Shown here: positions 7,062 to 14,814 of the stretch, in pieces
How the letters are laid out: every line of letters begins with the position of its first letter
Position numbering within the stretch: position 1 is the first letter of the stretch
Assembly: GCA_046724665.1 (NCBI GenBank)
Contig: JBKOWZ010000166.1
Location: forward strand, 1-20,860
DNA from: Actinocrinis sp046724665
GTDB lineage: Bacteria > Actinomycetota > Actinomycetes > Streptomycetales > Catenulisporaceae
DNA: 20,860 bases
Reading direction: 5' to 3'
Position numbers and translations under genes: made by a program
Notes under the pieces: generated by a model
The model's database searches: none
Seen by the model: only the letters and a program-made list of their open reading frames with translations
What the model was told of the DNA's origin: nothing

Positions 7062-9170
7062 ATGGGCAGCCCTGATCTCGAAGACTTACTCGGCACCGCG
7101 GTCGCGGCGGTGGGCGGCGAGACGAGGCCGGGTCAGATCGAGATGGCCAAGGCGGTCCGGCGGGCGCTGACCGACGGCGACCCGCTGCTGGTCCAGGCGG
7201 GCACCGGCACCGGCAAGTCGCTGGCGTACCTCGTGCCCGCCATCGCGCACTGCCTCGAGAAGCAGGACCGGCGGGTGGTCATCGCCACCGCCACGCTCGC
7301 CCTGCAACGCCAGCTGGTCGCGCACGACCTGCCGAAGCTCGCCGAGGCGCTGGCCCCGGCGCTCGGCCGCGTCCCCGAGTTCGCGCTGCTCAAGGGCCGC
7401 AGCAACTACGTGTGCAGGCACAAGATCGACGGCGGCGCGGATGACGAGGGCGAGGAAGGGCTCTTCGACGCCTCCGCGGTCTCCGAGCTGGGCCGACAGG
7501 TGCTGCGGGTGCGCGAGTGGGCCGAGAAGACCGACACCGGAGACCGGGACGACCTGGTGCCCGGGGTCAGCGACCGGGTCTGGAGCATGGTCTCGGTCAG
7601 CGCCCGCGAGTGCCTGACCGCGTCCAAGTGCCCGTTTGGCGCCGAGTGCTTCGCCGAGGACGCGCGCGAGCGTGCCCGCGAGGCCGATGTGATCGTGACC
7701 AACCACGCGCTGCTGGCCATCGCGACCTTCGACAGCGACGTGCAGGTGCTGCCCGAGCACGACGCGGTGGTGATCGACGAGGCGCACGAGCTGGTCTCCC
7801 GGGCCACCGGGGCGAACTCCGGCGAGCTGACCGGCGGCATGGCCGACCGCGCCGCGCGCCGCGCCCGCAAGCATGTGGACGAGAAGACTCACCTTGTCTT
7901 CGAGCAGGCGGTCGAGCTCTTCCGCGAGTTGCTCGAGACCGCAGAGCCGCGCCGCTACCCCCGGCTGCCGGAGGAGGTCGCCGAGGCGCTGACCGCGCTG
8001 CGGGACGCGTCCCGGCAGGCGATCAGCGCGCTGGCCAAGAGCCGGGAGAAGGGCGCCGCGTCGAACGGCTCCGGCGGCGCGGGCGGTGACGAGGGGTCGC
8101 GGCGCCAGGCTCAGGCGGCGGTGGAGCAGATCTTCGACCTGTCCGACCGGATGCTGCTCTCGTCGCCCGACGACGTGATCTGGCTGGAGCGCGGCGACCG
8201 CTTCGCCTCGCTGCGCATCGCGCCGCTCTCGGTGGCCCAGCAGTTGCGCCACCGGCTCTTCGCGCGCACCCACGCGGTACTCACCTCGGCGACACTCAGG
8301 CTCGGCGGGGACTTCGACGGCGTGGCGCGTTCGGTCGGCCTCTACCCGGACGAGCGCGCCGACCGCATCCCGGCGCCCCACCCCGCCGCCGCGATTGAAA
8401 CCCGGCCCGCATCGGATCAGCCCCCGACCGAAGCCAGCGGGGACGGCGCGGACACCGATGAAGCCGAATCCGCCGAGACCGCGACCGACCACCCCATCCC
8501 GTGGAACGCCCTCGACGTCGGCTCGCCCTTCGACTACCCCAAGCAGGGCATCCTCTACATCGCCAAGCACCTGGACCCGCCCGGACGCGACGGCATCCGC
8601 CCGGACCAGCTCGACGAGCTCGCCGGACTGATCGAGGCGGCCGGCGGCCGTACGCTCGGCCTGTTCTCCTCGTTGCGCGCGGCTCAGGCGGCGGCCGCTG
8701 CCATCGTCGAACGCCTCAGCTACACGGTGCTGTGCCAGGGCGAGGATTCGCTGCCCCAGCTGATCGCCCGCTTCGCTGAGAGCCCGCGCACCTGCCTGTT
8801 CGGCACCCTCTCGCTCTGGCAGGGCGTGAACGTCCCCGGACCGGCGTGCCAGCTGGTGGTCATCGACCGGATCCCGTTTCCCCGCCCGGACGATCCGCTC
8901 GCCGCGGCGCGGCAAGAGGCGGTGGCACGCCACGGCGGCAACGGCTTCATGGCGGTCGCCGCGACCCACGCCGCGCTGCTGCTCGCTCAGGGTGCCGGAC
9001 GCCTCATCCGAGCAGCCGACGACCGCGGTGCCGTGGCGATCCTTGACTCCCGCCTCGCCACCGCGCGCTACGCGAGCTTCCTGCGGGCCTCGCTGCCGCC
9101 GTTCTGGCCCACCGACGACCCGAAGCTCGTCCGCGCCGCACTACGCCGCCTCGACGCCGAGTCGTCCTAA
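7062..9170 (+). CDS. dinG: DinG/XPD-family Fe-S ATP-dependent DNA helicase
   Basis: Superfamily 2 5'-3' helicase with an iron-sulphur cluster, of the DinG/YoaA type linked to repair of blocked forks, R-loops and D-loops. Of 702 residues: Walker A GTGTGKS with Lys52, four Fe-S cysteines C118, C184, C190 and C196, Walker B DEAH (239-242), TSATL, and the C-terminal motif VI QGAGRLIR. All key residues are present. An acidic, low-complexity insert lies at about residues 435-480, after TSATL, and a Gly/Ser-rich insert near 328-345, making it somewhat longer than typical actinobacterial homologues. No Shine-Dalgarno sequence is visible. TAACCT at 7048-7053, 8 nt before the ATG, could be a -10 box for a leaderless mRNA, but no -35 is seen. 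It may also be read from the siderophore operon 20 bp upstream. It converges with lexA. Confidence 0.93.
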   Translation: MGSPDLEDLLGTAVAAVGGETRPGQIEMAKAVRRALTDGDPLLVQAGTGTGKSLAYLVPAIAHCLEKQDRRVVIATATLALQRQLVAHDLPKLAEALAPALGRVPEFALLKGRSNYVCRHKIDGGADDEGEEGLFDASAVSELGRQVLRVREWAEKTDTGDRDDLVPGVSDRVWSMVSVSARECLTASKCPFGAECFAEDARERAREADVIVTNHALLAIATFDSDVQVLPEHDAVVIDEAHELVSRATGANSGELTGGMADRAARRARKHVDEKTHLVFEQAVELFRELLETAEPRRYPRLPEEVAEALTALRDASRQAISALAKSREKGAASNGSGGAGGDEGSRRQAQAAVEQIFDLSDRMLLSSPDDVIWLERGDRFASLRIAPLSVAQQLRHRLFARTHAVLTSATLRLGGDFDGVARSVGLYPDERADRIPAPHPAAAIETRPASDQPPTEASGDGADTDEAESAETATDHPIPWNALDVGSPFDYPKQGILYIAKHLDPPGRDGIRPDQLDELAGLIEAAGGRTLGLFSSLRAAQAAAAAIVERLSYTVLCQGEDSLPQLIARFAESPRTCLFGTLSLWQGVNVPGPACQLVVIDRIPFPRPDDPLAAARQEAVARHGGNGFMAVAATHAALLLAQGAGRLIRAADDRGAVAILDSRLATARYASFLRASLPPFWPTDDPKLVRAALRRLDAESS

Positions 9171-9275
9171 CCGGCGCCTCGACGTCGAGCTTCCTGACAA
9201 CCAGCCCAGCCCGTCCGAGCCTTCCCTAGCACTGACGAGCTGATCGAGCTGACGAGCCTTCCCGACCGCGAATCG

Positions 9276-9308
9276 GGGGAGAGACGGCCGACCCCTCCGG
9301 CTCTCCCC
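9276..9308. terminator. Hairpin terminator between convergent dinG and lexA
   Basis: GGGGAGAG (9276-9283) pairs with CTCTCCCC (9301-9308). After one mismatch, CGG (9285-9287) pairs with CCG (9297-9299) around a 9-nt loop. There is no clear T-run, which is common for actinomycete terminators. It sits in the 225-bp convergent gap and could serve both strands. The rest of this gap holds a 12-bp palindrome (CTCGACGTCGAG, 9178-9189) and a 9-bp direct repeat CTGACGAGC (9232-9240 and 9249-9257) of no known role. Confidence 0.55.
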
Positions 9309-9395
9309 ACGCTGTATTCGCCGCGCTTCGCTTCACTGTGGCTGTGGCAGTAGCTGTATATTCGCTGCTGCGCGCCGCCGACCTACAGCCCAGCC

Positions 9396-10301
9396 CTACA
9401 GCCTGCGCATCACCGCGACCACGCGCCCGAGAATCGACGCCTCATCGCCCGGGATCGGGTCGTACGAGGCATTGCGCGGCATCAGCCAGACATGCCGGCC
9501 CGACGGGGTGTTCTGCACCTTGAGCTGCTTGATCGTGGCTTCTCCGTCGATCATCGCCGCGACGATCTCGCCGGACTCCGCGGTCGGCTGCTGGCGCACC
9601 ACCACCGTGTCGCCGTCCCAGATGGCCGCGTCCACCATCGAGTCCCCGACCACGGTCAGCGCGAACAGGGTGCCGTCGCCGACCAGATCCCGCGGCATCG
9701 GAATCAGCTCTTCGATCTCTTCCTGCGCCAGGATCGGACCGCCCGCCGCGATCCGGCCGACCAGCGGCACATACTCGGTCGCGCCGACCGAGCCGCCCAT
9801 CTGGAGCATCCGGTCCGCCGCACCCTCGTCCGCCGCCGACTGGCCGGAGGCCACCGGCGCCGCGGTGTGCGACTGCGCCATCCTGGCGCGCCAGGCCTGC
9901 GTCGGGTCGCTCGGTCCGCGCACGATGTACGCACGCGGCCGGTTCGGGTCGCGCCGAATGAAACCCTTGTTCTCCAGCACCACCAGCTGATGCCGCACCG
10001 AGGAGGTGGACTGCAACCCCACCGCCTCGCCGATCTCACGCATCGACGGCGGATAGCCGCGCCGGTCGATCGACTCCTGGATGACCTCGAGTACTCGGCA
10101 CTGGCGATCGGTCAGCCGCAGCGAGAGCGGCACCCTGGTCACGTCGGGCGCCTCGGCCGACCCCGCGCCGAGCCGCCCCGGTCCGCGCCTGCGCTGCCGC
10201 ACCACCGTGCTCGTCCTGCCGTCTCCGGCCGGATCCGCCCCATCGCCGCGCGAGCCGACACTGCGGCGCCTCGTCGCGGCTCCACTGCTCCGTCCGGCCA
10301 T
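9396..10301 (-). CDS. lexA: SOS response repressor LexA
   Basis: Represses DNA-damage genes and inactivates itself by RecA-stimulated self-cleavage. Numbered from ATG 10301 (301 residues): winged helix-turn-helix at about 64-128 (LTDRQCRVLEVI, then PPSMREIGEAVGL and STSSVRHQL), cleavage bond Ala186-Gly187 in GRIAAGG, catalytic Ser221 in GDSM, and Lys258 in EATIK. The peptidase fold is complete to the end. An upstream in-frame ATG at 10361 exists. I prefer 10301 because AAGGAA lies about 8 nt upstream and the residues added by 10361 are not family-like. Even so the protein is longer than the usual 230-260 residues, with an Arg/Gly-rich N-terminal extension of about 60 residues and a long linker (131-178). 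It is divergent from nrdR and has a candidate SOS box about 200 bp upstream. Confidence 0.95.
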   Translation of the reverse strand: MAGRSSGAATRRRSVGSRGDGADPAGDGRTSTVVRQRRRGPGRLGAGSAEAPDVTRVPLSLRLTDRQCRVLEVIQESIDRRGYPPSMREIGEAVGLQSTSSVRHQLVVLENKGFIRRDPNRPRAYIVRGPSDPTQAWRARMAQSHTAAPVASGQSAADEGAADRMLQMGGSVGATEYVPLVGRIAAGGPILAQEEIEELIPMPRDLVGDGTLFALTVVGDSMVDAAIWDGDTVVVRQQPTAESGEIVAAMIDGEATIKQLKVQNTPSGRHVWLMPRNASYDPIPGDEASILGRVVAVMRRL

Positions 10302-10503
10302 GTTCCTGGTTCCTTCCCTGTTCTGTTCTCTCGGCCCTCCGCGGCCGATCACGGGCCTCACGGCGGCCGTCCGGCCCGACCGCCGCGCATCGGTCGATCC
10401 CGCGCCGCCGCCCCGGTCACCTGCGGAGAAGCGTCTTCTTCTTACCGGGATCGGCCGCTGGCAGATCCCTTGTGCTCACCGTAGCCGAAGGGTCCGACAT
10501 CCG

Positions 10504-10538
10504 ACCAACACTTGTTCGAATAGCATTATCGAACAAGT
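10504..10538 (-). promoter_or_regulatory. Candidate LexA (SOS) box with perfect inverted repeat upstream of lexA
   Basis: CCAAC-ACTT-GTTCG (10505-10518) matches the actinobacterial SOS box CGAAC-N4-GTTCG at 9 of 10 fixed positions. Its right half is also one arm of a perfect 10-bp inverted repeat: ACTTGTTCGA (10510-10519), a 9-nt spacer, then TCGAACAAGT (10529-10538). This places an extra CGAAC half-site beside the full box. Autoregulation of lexA is the expected role. The promoter itself is not clear, and the site is about 200 bp from the start codon. Confidence 0.6.
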
Positions 10539-10890
10539 TAGCCGCAATCCCTCCGCCGTGCGCCGGTGCGCGACCCTTTCAAGCGCCCCGGGGCTCGGTT
10601 CCGCGGCCGCCGCCCGGCCCGCTCGAGGAGTGTCGATCGGCTCCTGCCGCATTCGCGGAAGTGTTTTCACTGCCGTGGTCCATCCTGCTGCCACCTGTGG
10701 GGGTTAATCCGGTTTTCCACAGCGAATTCATCCGGTCGAAGGAATTTGCGGCGAACACCCTTGCGCAACGCTCGCCAACGTGTTCTTGGCCACCTGGACC
10801 GATCGCGGAGCGTAGCCGGTCGTGCCGTGCCGCGGCGCGCCGAGCCGGAGCCGCGCGGCTTGCGAACTGTGTGGCGCGAGGACTACGGTA

Positions 10891-10937
10891 CCCCTATATC
10901 TAGTGGCTGGCCGTCCGATGTGTTCCACAGATAGTGG
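10891..10937 (+). promoter_or_regulatory. Tandem NrdR boxes upstream of nrdR-nrdJ
   Basis: Box 1, CCCCTATATCTAGTGG (10891-10906), and box 2, around TTCCACAGATAGTGG (10923-10937), align at 9 of 13 core positions (10894-10906 against 10925-10937) with a period of exactly 31 bp, about three helical turns. NrdR is known to bind paired, similarly spaced 16-bp boxes over ribonucleotide reductase promoters, including nrdRJ in Streptomyces. Box 1 carries the typical CTATATCTAGTG core; box 2 is degenerate. The expected role is repression of nrdRJ, including nrdR itself, when dATP and ATP levels are high. Confidence 0.7.
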
Positions 10938-11048
10938 TATCGACGGCCTGGCAGGTCACGGCGTTTTCCATACGGCCCGTCCACGGACCGGTCACGGCCA
11001 GTCGCGCAGTAGAAGACAGCAGTAGACGACACAGGGAGGTCGGTCGCC

Positions 11049-11528
11049 GTGCACTGTCCGTTCTGCCGGTACACCGACAGCAAGGTGATCGACTCCCGCA
11101 CGGCCGAGGACGGGACCGCCATCCGCCGCCGCCGCTCCTGCCCGCAGTGCAACCGCCGGTTCACCACGATCGAGACCGCGGCGTTGCTCGTGGTCAAGCG
11201 GTCCGGGGTCACCGAGCCGTTCAGCCGCGAAAAAGTTGTCGGTGGCGTGCGCAAGGCTTGTCAGGGAAGGCCGGTCACCGAGGACCAGCTCGCCCAGCTC
11301 GCCCAGCGGGTCGAGGAGTCCATCAGGTCGAGGGGCCTGGCGGAGCTGCCGAGTCACGAGGTCGGGCTGGAGATACTCGGGCCGCTGCGGGACCTCGACC
11401 TGGTCGCCTACCTGCGATTCGCCTCGGTCTACCGGGCGTTCGAGTCGCTGGACGACTTCGAGGCGGAGATCGCCGCGCTGCGCCGCCCGAGAACCGAACA
11501 CGCGGGCGAACCCGCCGTCGCGAACTGA
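11049..11528 (+). CDS. nrdR: Transcriptional repressor NrdR
   Basis: Nucleotide-sensing repressor of ribonucleotide reductase genes. The 159-residue length is typical. It has an N-terminal zinc ribbon with Cys3, Cys6, Cys31 and Cys34 (CPFC and CPQC), then an ATP-cone domain from about residue 46 to 136 that senses ATP/dATP. It starts with GTG, preceded by GGGAGG (11034-11039) at 9-nt spacing; MHCPFC is the invariant family start. It is the first gene of an apparent nrdR-nrdJ operon, with 124 bp to nrdJ, and has two NrdR boxes about 110-160 bp upstream, so it probably autoregulates. Confidence 0.97.
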   Translation: MHCPFCRYTDSKVIDSRTAEDGTAIRRRRSCPQCNRRFTTIETAALLVVKRSGVTEPFSREKVVGGVRKACQGRPVTEDQLAQLAQRVEESIRSRGLAELPSHEVGLEILGPLRDLDLVAYLRFASVYRAFESLDDFEAEIAALRRPRTEHAGEPAVAN

Positions 11529-11652
11529 ATCCGGACGCGTCGCGCAAGTACGGAACGCACCGTCACAGACATACACGGGATTACCGCCGCTGGGGAAGCC
11601 GGCCGGTGGCTAAGACGTTGACAGTTGACAGAGGGATGAGAGGAAGCGCCTG

Positions 11653-14600
11653 ATGACGGAAACCATCAGCGGATCGGCCCGCAAAGCCGTCAAGCAGAAC
11701 AACGGGGTGCAGAACGCGGTGCCGGGACAGTCGGGCACTTCGCAGAAGCAGTCCGACAATCCCTCCAATCCCTCGAACGGCGGCGACGCGATGAATGCCT
11801 CTCGCGGCGGACTGCGTATCGGACGGATCTTCACCAAACCCGGCGTGCACCCTTACGACGAGATCGAGTGGGAGCGCCGGGACGTCGTCATGACCAACTG
11901 GCGCGACGGTTCGGTGAACTTCGAGCAGAAGGGCGTGGAGTTCCCCACCTTCTGGTCGCTCAACGCCGCCAACATCGTCACCACCAAGTACTTCCGCGGT
12001 GCCCAGGGCACCGACCAGCGCGAGTGGTCGCTGCGACAGGTCGTCGATCGCGTCGTTAAGACATACCGGCGAGGCGGCGAGGAGCACGGATACTTCGCGA
12101 CCCCCGAGGACGCCGAGATCTTCGAGCACGAGCTGACCTACGCCCTCGTGCACCAGATCTTCGCGTTCAACTCCCCGGTGTGGTTCAACGTCGGCACCAA
12201 GAGCCCCCAGCAGGTCTCCGCCTGCTTCATCCTCGCGGTGGACGACACGATGGACTCGATCCTGAACTGGTACCGCGAGGAGGGCCTGATCTTCAAGGGC
12301 GGCTCCGGCGCCGGCCTGAACCTCTCCCGGATCCGCTCATCCAAGGAACTGCTCTCCTCCGGCGGCAACGCCTCCGGCCCGGTCTCGTTCATGCGCGGCG
12401 CCGACGCGTCCGCGGGGACGATCAAGTCCGGCGGCGCGACCCGCCGCGCGGCCAAGATGGTCGTGCTCGACGTCGATCACCCGGACGTGCAGGAGTTCAT
12501 CTGGACCAAGGCGCGCGAGGAGGACAAGATCCGCGTGCTGCGCGACGCCGGGTACGACATGGACCTCGGCGGCGCGGACATCACCTCGGTGCAGTACCAG
12601 AACGCGAACAACTCGGTGCGGGTCAACGAGGCGTTCATGCGCGCGGTGGAGGACGGCGGCAAGTTCGACCTGGTCGCCCGGGACCCGGAGCGCACCGTCA
12701 TCGAGACTGTTGACGCCAAGGAGCTGTTCCACCAGCTGGCGCAGGCCGCCTGGGAGTGCGCCGACCCGGGCATCCAGTACGACGACACGATCAACGTCTG
12801 GCACACGAACCCGAACACCGGCCGGATCACCGCGTCGAACCCGTGCTCGGAATACATGTCGCTGGACAACTCCTCCTGCAACCTGGCCTCGCTGAACCTG
12901 ATGAAGTTCCTGCGCGACGACGACACCTTCGACGTCGAGACCTTCGCCAAGGTGGTCGAGCTGGTCATCACCGCGATGGACATCTCGGTCAGCTTCGCCG
13001 ACTTCCCGACCGAGCCGATCGCGAAGACCACCCGCGACTACCGGCAGCTCGGCATCGGTTACGCCAACCTCGGCGCGCTGTTGATGGCCACCGGCCACGC
13101 CTACGACTCCGACGGCGGCCGTGCCATCGCCGCCGCGATCACCGCGCTGATGACCGGTACCGCGTACAAGCGCTCCGCCGAGCTGGCCGGTGTCGTCGGC
13201 CCGTACGCCGGTTATGCGCTCAACGCCGAGCCACACACCGCAGTGATGCGTATGCACGCCGCTGCCGCGGACGCCGTGCGGACGCTGGAGAAGTTCGACG
13301 CCGAGATCCTGGACGCCGCGAAGCAGGCCTGGCGCGAGAGCATCGAGCTCGGCCTGTCCAACGGCTGGCGCAACGCCCAGGCCAGCCTGCTGGCCCCCAC
13401 CGGCACCATCGGCTTCATGATGGACGTGGACACCACCGGCATCGAGCCGGACCTGGCGCTGGTGAAGTTCAAGAAGCTCTACGGCGGCGGCTCGATGCAG
13501 ATCGTGAACAACACGGTCCCGCGCGCCCTGCGCAGGCTCGGCTACCACGAGGAGCAGATCGAGGCGATCGTGGAGTACATCGCCGAGCACGGCCACGTGG
13601 TGGACGCCCCCGGTCTCAAGAGCGCGCACTACGAGGTCTTCGACTGCGCGATGGGCGACCGTTCGATTGCGCCGATGGGCCACGTGAAGATGATGGCCGC
13701 GGTGCAGCCGCACCTGTCCGGCGCGATCAGCAAGACGGTGAACATGCCCGAGTCCGCCACCGTGGAGGACATCGAGCAGCTCTACTTCCAGGGCTGGAAG
13801 CTCGGCCTGAAGGCGCTGGCGATCTACCGCAACAACTGCAAGGTCGGCCAGCCGCTCCAGGACTCCAAGGGCGCCAAGCGCGCCGCCGCGGCGGCCGCGG
13901 CCGGTTCGCCCGGACAGCTCTCAGCCCCGTCGCAGTCGCAGCCCGCGCCCGCCGCGCAGGCCGAGCCTGGCGAGCACCGCCCGGTCCGCAAGCGCCTGCC
14001 CAAGAACCGCCCCGGCCGCACCACCTCCTTCTCGGTGGGTGGCGCCGAGGGCTACATGATCGCGAACTCCTACCCGGACGACGGTCTCGGCGAGGTGTTC
14101 CTCAAGATGTCGAAGCAGGGCTCGACCCTGGCCGGCATGATGGACGCGTTCTCGATCGCCATCTCGGTCGGCCTCCAGTACGGCGTGCCGCTGGAGACCT
14201 ACGTCTCGAAGTTCACCAACATGCGCTTCGAGCCGGCCGGCCTGACCGACGACCCGGACGTGCGGATGGCGCAGTCGATCCTCGACTACATCTTCCGCCG
14301 GCTGGCCCTCGACCATCTGCCCTTCGACGTGCGCGCCGACTACGGCATCTACTCGGCCACCGAGCGCCGGCGCCAGGTGGAGACCGGCTCCTACCTGCCG
14401 GACAACGACGAGCCCGACCTCACCGAGTTCGCCCAGTCCGCACCGATAGTGGATCGCGCTCCGAAGCCCGAGGCCAAGCCCGCGGCGTCCGCGTCTACGT
14501 CCACCTCCGCGCCCGCAACGTCGGACACGCCGGCCGCCCTCGCCGTCGAGCCGGCCGCAGGCGTCCGCCGAGCCCCGACCGGGGCGGGGTCCTCGATCGA

Positions 14601-14727
14601 GGTCCTGGAGTCCAAGCTCGGCCACGCCGCCGACGCCCCGCTCTGCTTGACCTGCGGCACCAAGATGCGGCCCGCCGGCAGTTGCTACGCGTGTGAGGGC
14701 TGCGGCTCCACCAGCGGTTGCAGCTAG
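11653..14727 (+). CDS. nrdJ: Adenosylcobalamin-dependent (class II) ribonucleotide reductase
   Basis: Reduces ribonucleotides to deoxyribonucleotides using a 5'-deoxyadenosyl radical, independently of oxygen. The 1024-residue protein has the class II active site: Asn396, radical Cys398 and Glu400 in NPCSE, and the redox pair Cys191 (in SACFIL) and Cys409 (in SSCNLASLNL). The 11-residue spacing from Cys398 to Cys409 matches that of the Thermotoga maritima enzyme as I recall it. A C-terminal cysteine cluster (C998, C1001, C1011, C1014, C1017, C1023) probably re-reduces the active site. Ala/Pro-rich linkers occur at about 738-775 and 935-975, and the first 50 residues are a Ser/Asn-rich extension. 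No intein is present. ATG 11653 has AGAGGAAG upstream. It lies downstream of nrdR and is followed by a strong terminator. Confidence 0.97.
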   Translation: MTETISGSARKAVKQNNGVQNAVPGQSGTSQKQSDNPSNPSNGGDAMNASRGGLRIGRIFTKPGVHPYDEIEWERRDVVMTNWRDGSVNFEQKGVEFPTFWSLNAANIVTTKYFRGAQGTDQREWSLRQVVDRVVKTYRRGGEEHGYFATPEDAEIFEHELTYALVHQIFAFNSPVWFNVGTKSPQQVSACFILAVDDTMDSILNWYREEGLIFKGGSGAGLNLSRIRSSKELLSSGGNASGPVSFMRGADASAGTIKSGGATRRAAKMVVLDVDHPDVQEFIWTKAREEDKIRVLRDAGYDMDLGGADITSVQYQNANNSVRVNEAFMRAVEDGGKFDLVARDPERTVIETVDAKELFHQLAQAAWECADPGIQYDDTINVWHTNPNTGRITASNPCSEYMSLDNSSCNLASLNLMKFLRDDDTFDVETFAKVVELVITAMDISVSFADFPTEPIAKTTRDYRQLGIGYANLGALLMATGHAYDSDGGRAIAAAITALMTGTAYKRSAELAGVVGPYAGYALNAEPHTAVMRMHAAAADAVRTLEKFDAEILDAAKQAWRESIELGLSNGWRNAQASLLAPTGTIGFMMDVDTTGIEPDLALVKFKKLYGGGSMQIVNNTVPRALRRLGYHEEQIEAIVEYIAEHGHVVDAPGLKSAHYEVFDCAMGDRSIAPMGHVKMMAAVQPHLSGAISKTVNMPESATVEDIEQLYFQGWKLGLKALAIYRNNCKVGQPLQDSKGAKRAAAAAAAGSPGQLSAPSQSQPAPAAQAEPGEHRPVRKRLPKNRPGRTTSFSVGGAEGYMIANSYPDDGLGEVFLKMSKQGSTLAGMMDAFSIAISVGLQYGVPLETYVSKFTNMRFEPAGLTDDPDVRMAQSILDYIFRRLALDHLPFDVRADYGIYSATERRRQVETGSYLPDNDEPDLTEFAQSAPIVDRAPKPEAKPAASASTSTSAPATSDTPAALAVEPAAGVRRAPTGAGSSIEVLESKLGHAADAPLCLTCGTKMRPAGSCYACEGCGSTSGCS

Positions 14728-14747
14728 TCAGCGGTAGCACAGCGACA

Positions 14748-14791
14748 ACAGCTCCGGGTAGCCACCAGCCGTGGTGGCTCCCCGGAGCTGT
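14748..14791. terminator. Strong hairpin terminator after nrdJ
   Basis: ACAGCTCCGGG (14748-14758) pairs perfectly with CCCGGAGCTGT (14781-14791). After a 2x2 internal loop, GCCACCA (14761-14767) pairs with TGGTGGC (14772-14778), leaving a 4-nt loop. It lies 20 bp past the nrdJ stop and 24 bp before the convergent radical SAM gene end, so it can terminate both. Confidence 0.85.
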
Positions 14792-14814
14792 CTGTTAATC
14801 GTTCAAGTAGTACT

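Larger units (their letters stand above)
10302..11048. other. 747-bp lexA-nrdR divergent intergenic region
   Basis: No convincing coding frame is seen here; short open frames have no ribosome binding site or recognisable product. Base composition is visibly less GC-rich than the flanking genes. It contains a candidate SOS operator near 10504-10538 and a pair of NrdR boxes at 10891-10937, described separately. The stretch from about 10540 to 10890 shows nothing I can assign. The nrdR mRNA would have a leader of roughly 100 nt if transcription starts just downstream of the NrdR boxes. Confidence 0.6.

Noticed and set aside
10752..10765. Second SOS box (CGAAC-ACCC-TTGCG)
   Set aside because: Only 8 of 10 fixed positions match and the dyad is imperfect; too weak in a GC-rich region.
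10081..10934. Plus-strand open frames across the lexA 5' end and the lexA-nrdR gap
   Set aside because: They are antisense to lexA or run through regulatory DNA, have no recognisable domain and no convincing ribosome binding site.
11618..11630. Tandem TTGACA (TTGACAGTTGACA) before nrdJ as an internal promoter
   Set aside because: No -10 hexamer is found 16-19 bp downstream of either copy. A good ribosome binding site and the nrdR-nrdJ arrangement explain nrdJ expression without it.
11653..14727. Intein or frameshift in nrdJ, suggested by its 1024-residue length
   Set aside because: The active-site residues and spacing are continuous; the extra length is explained by an N-terminal extension and Ala/Pro-rich linkers.
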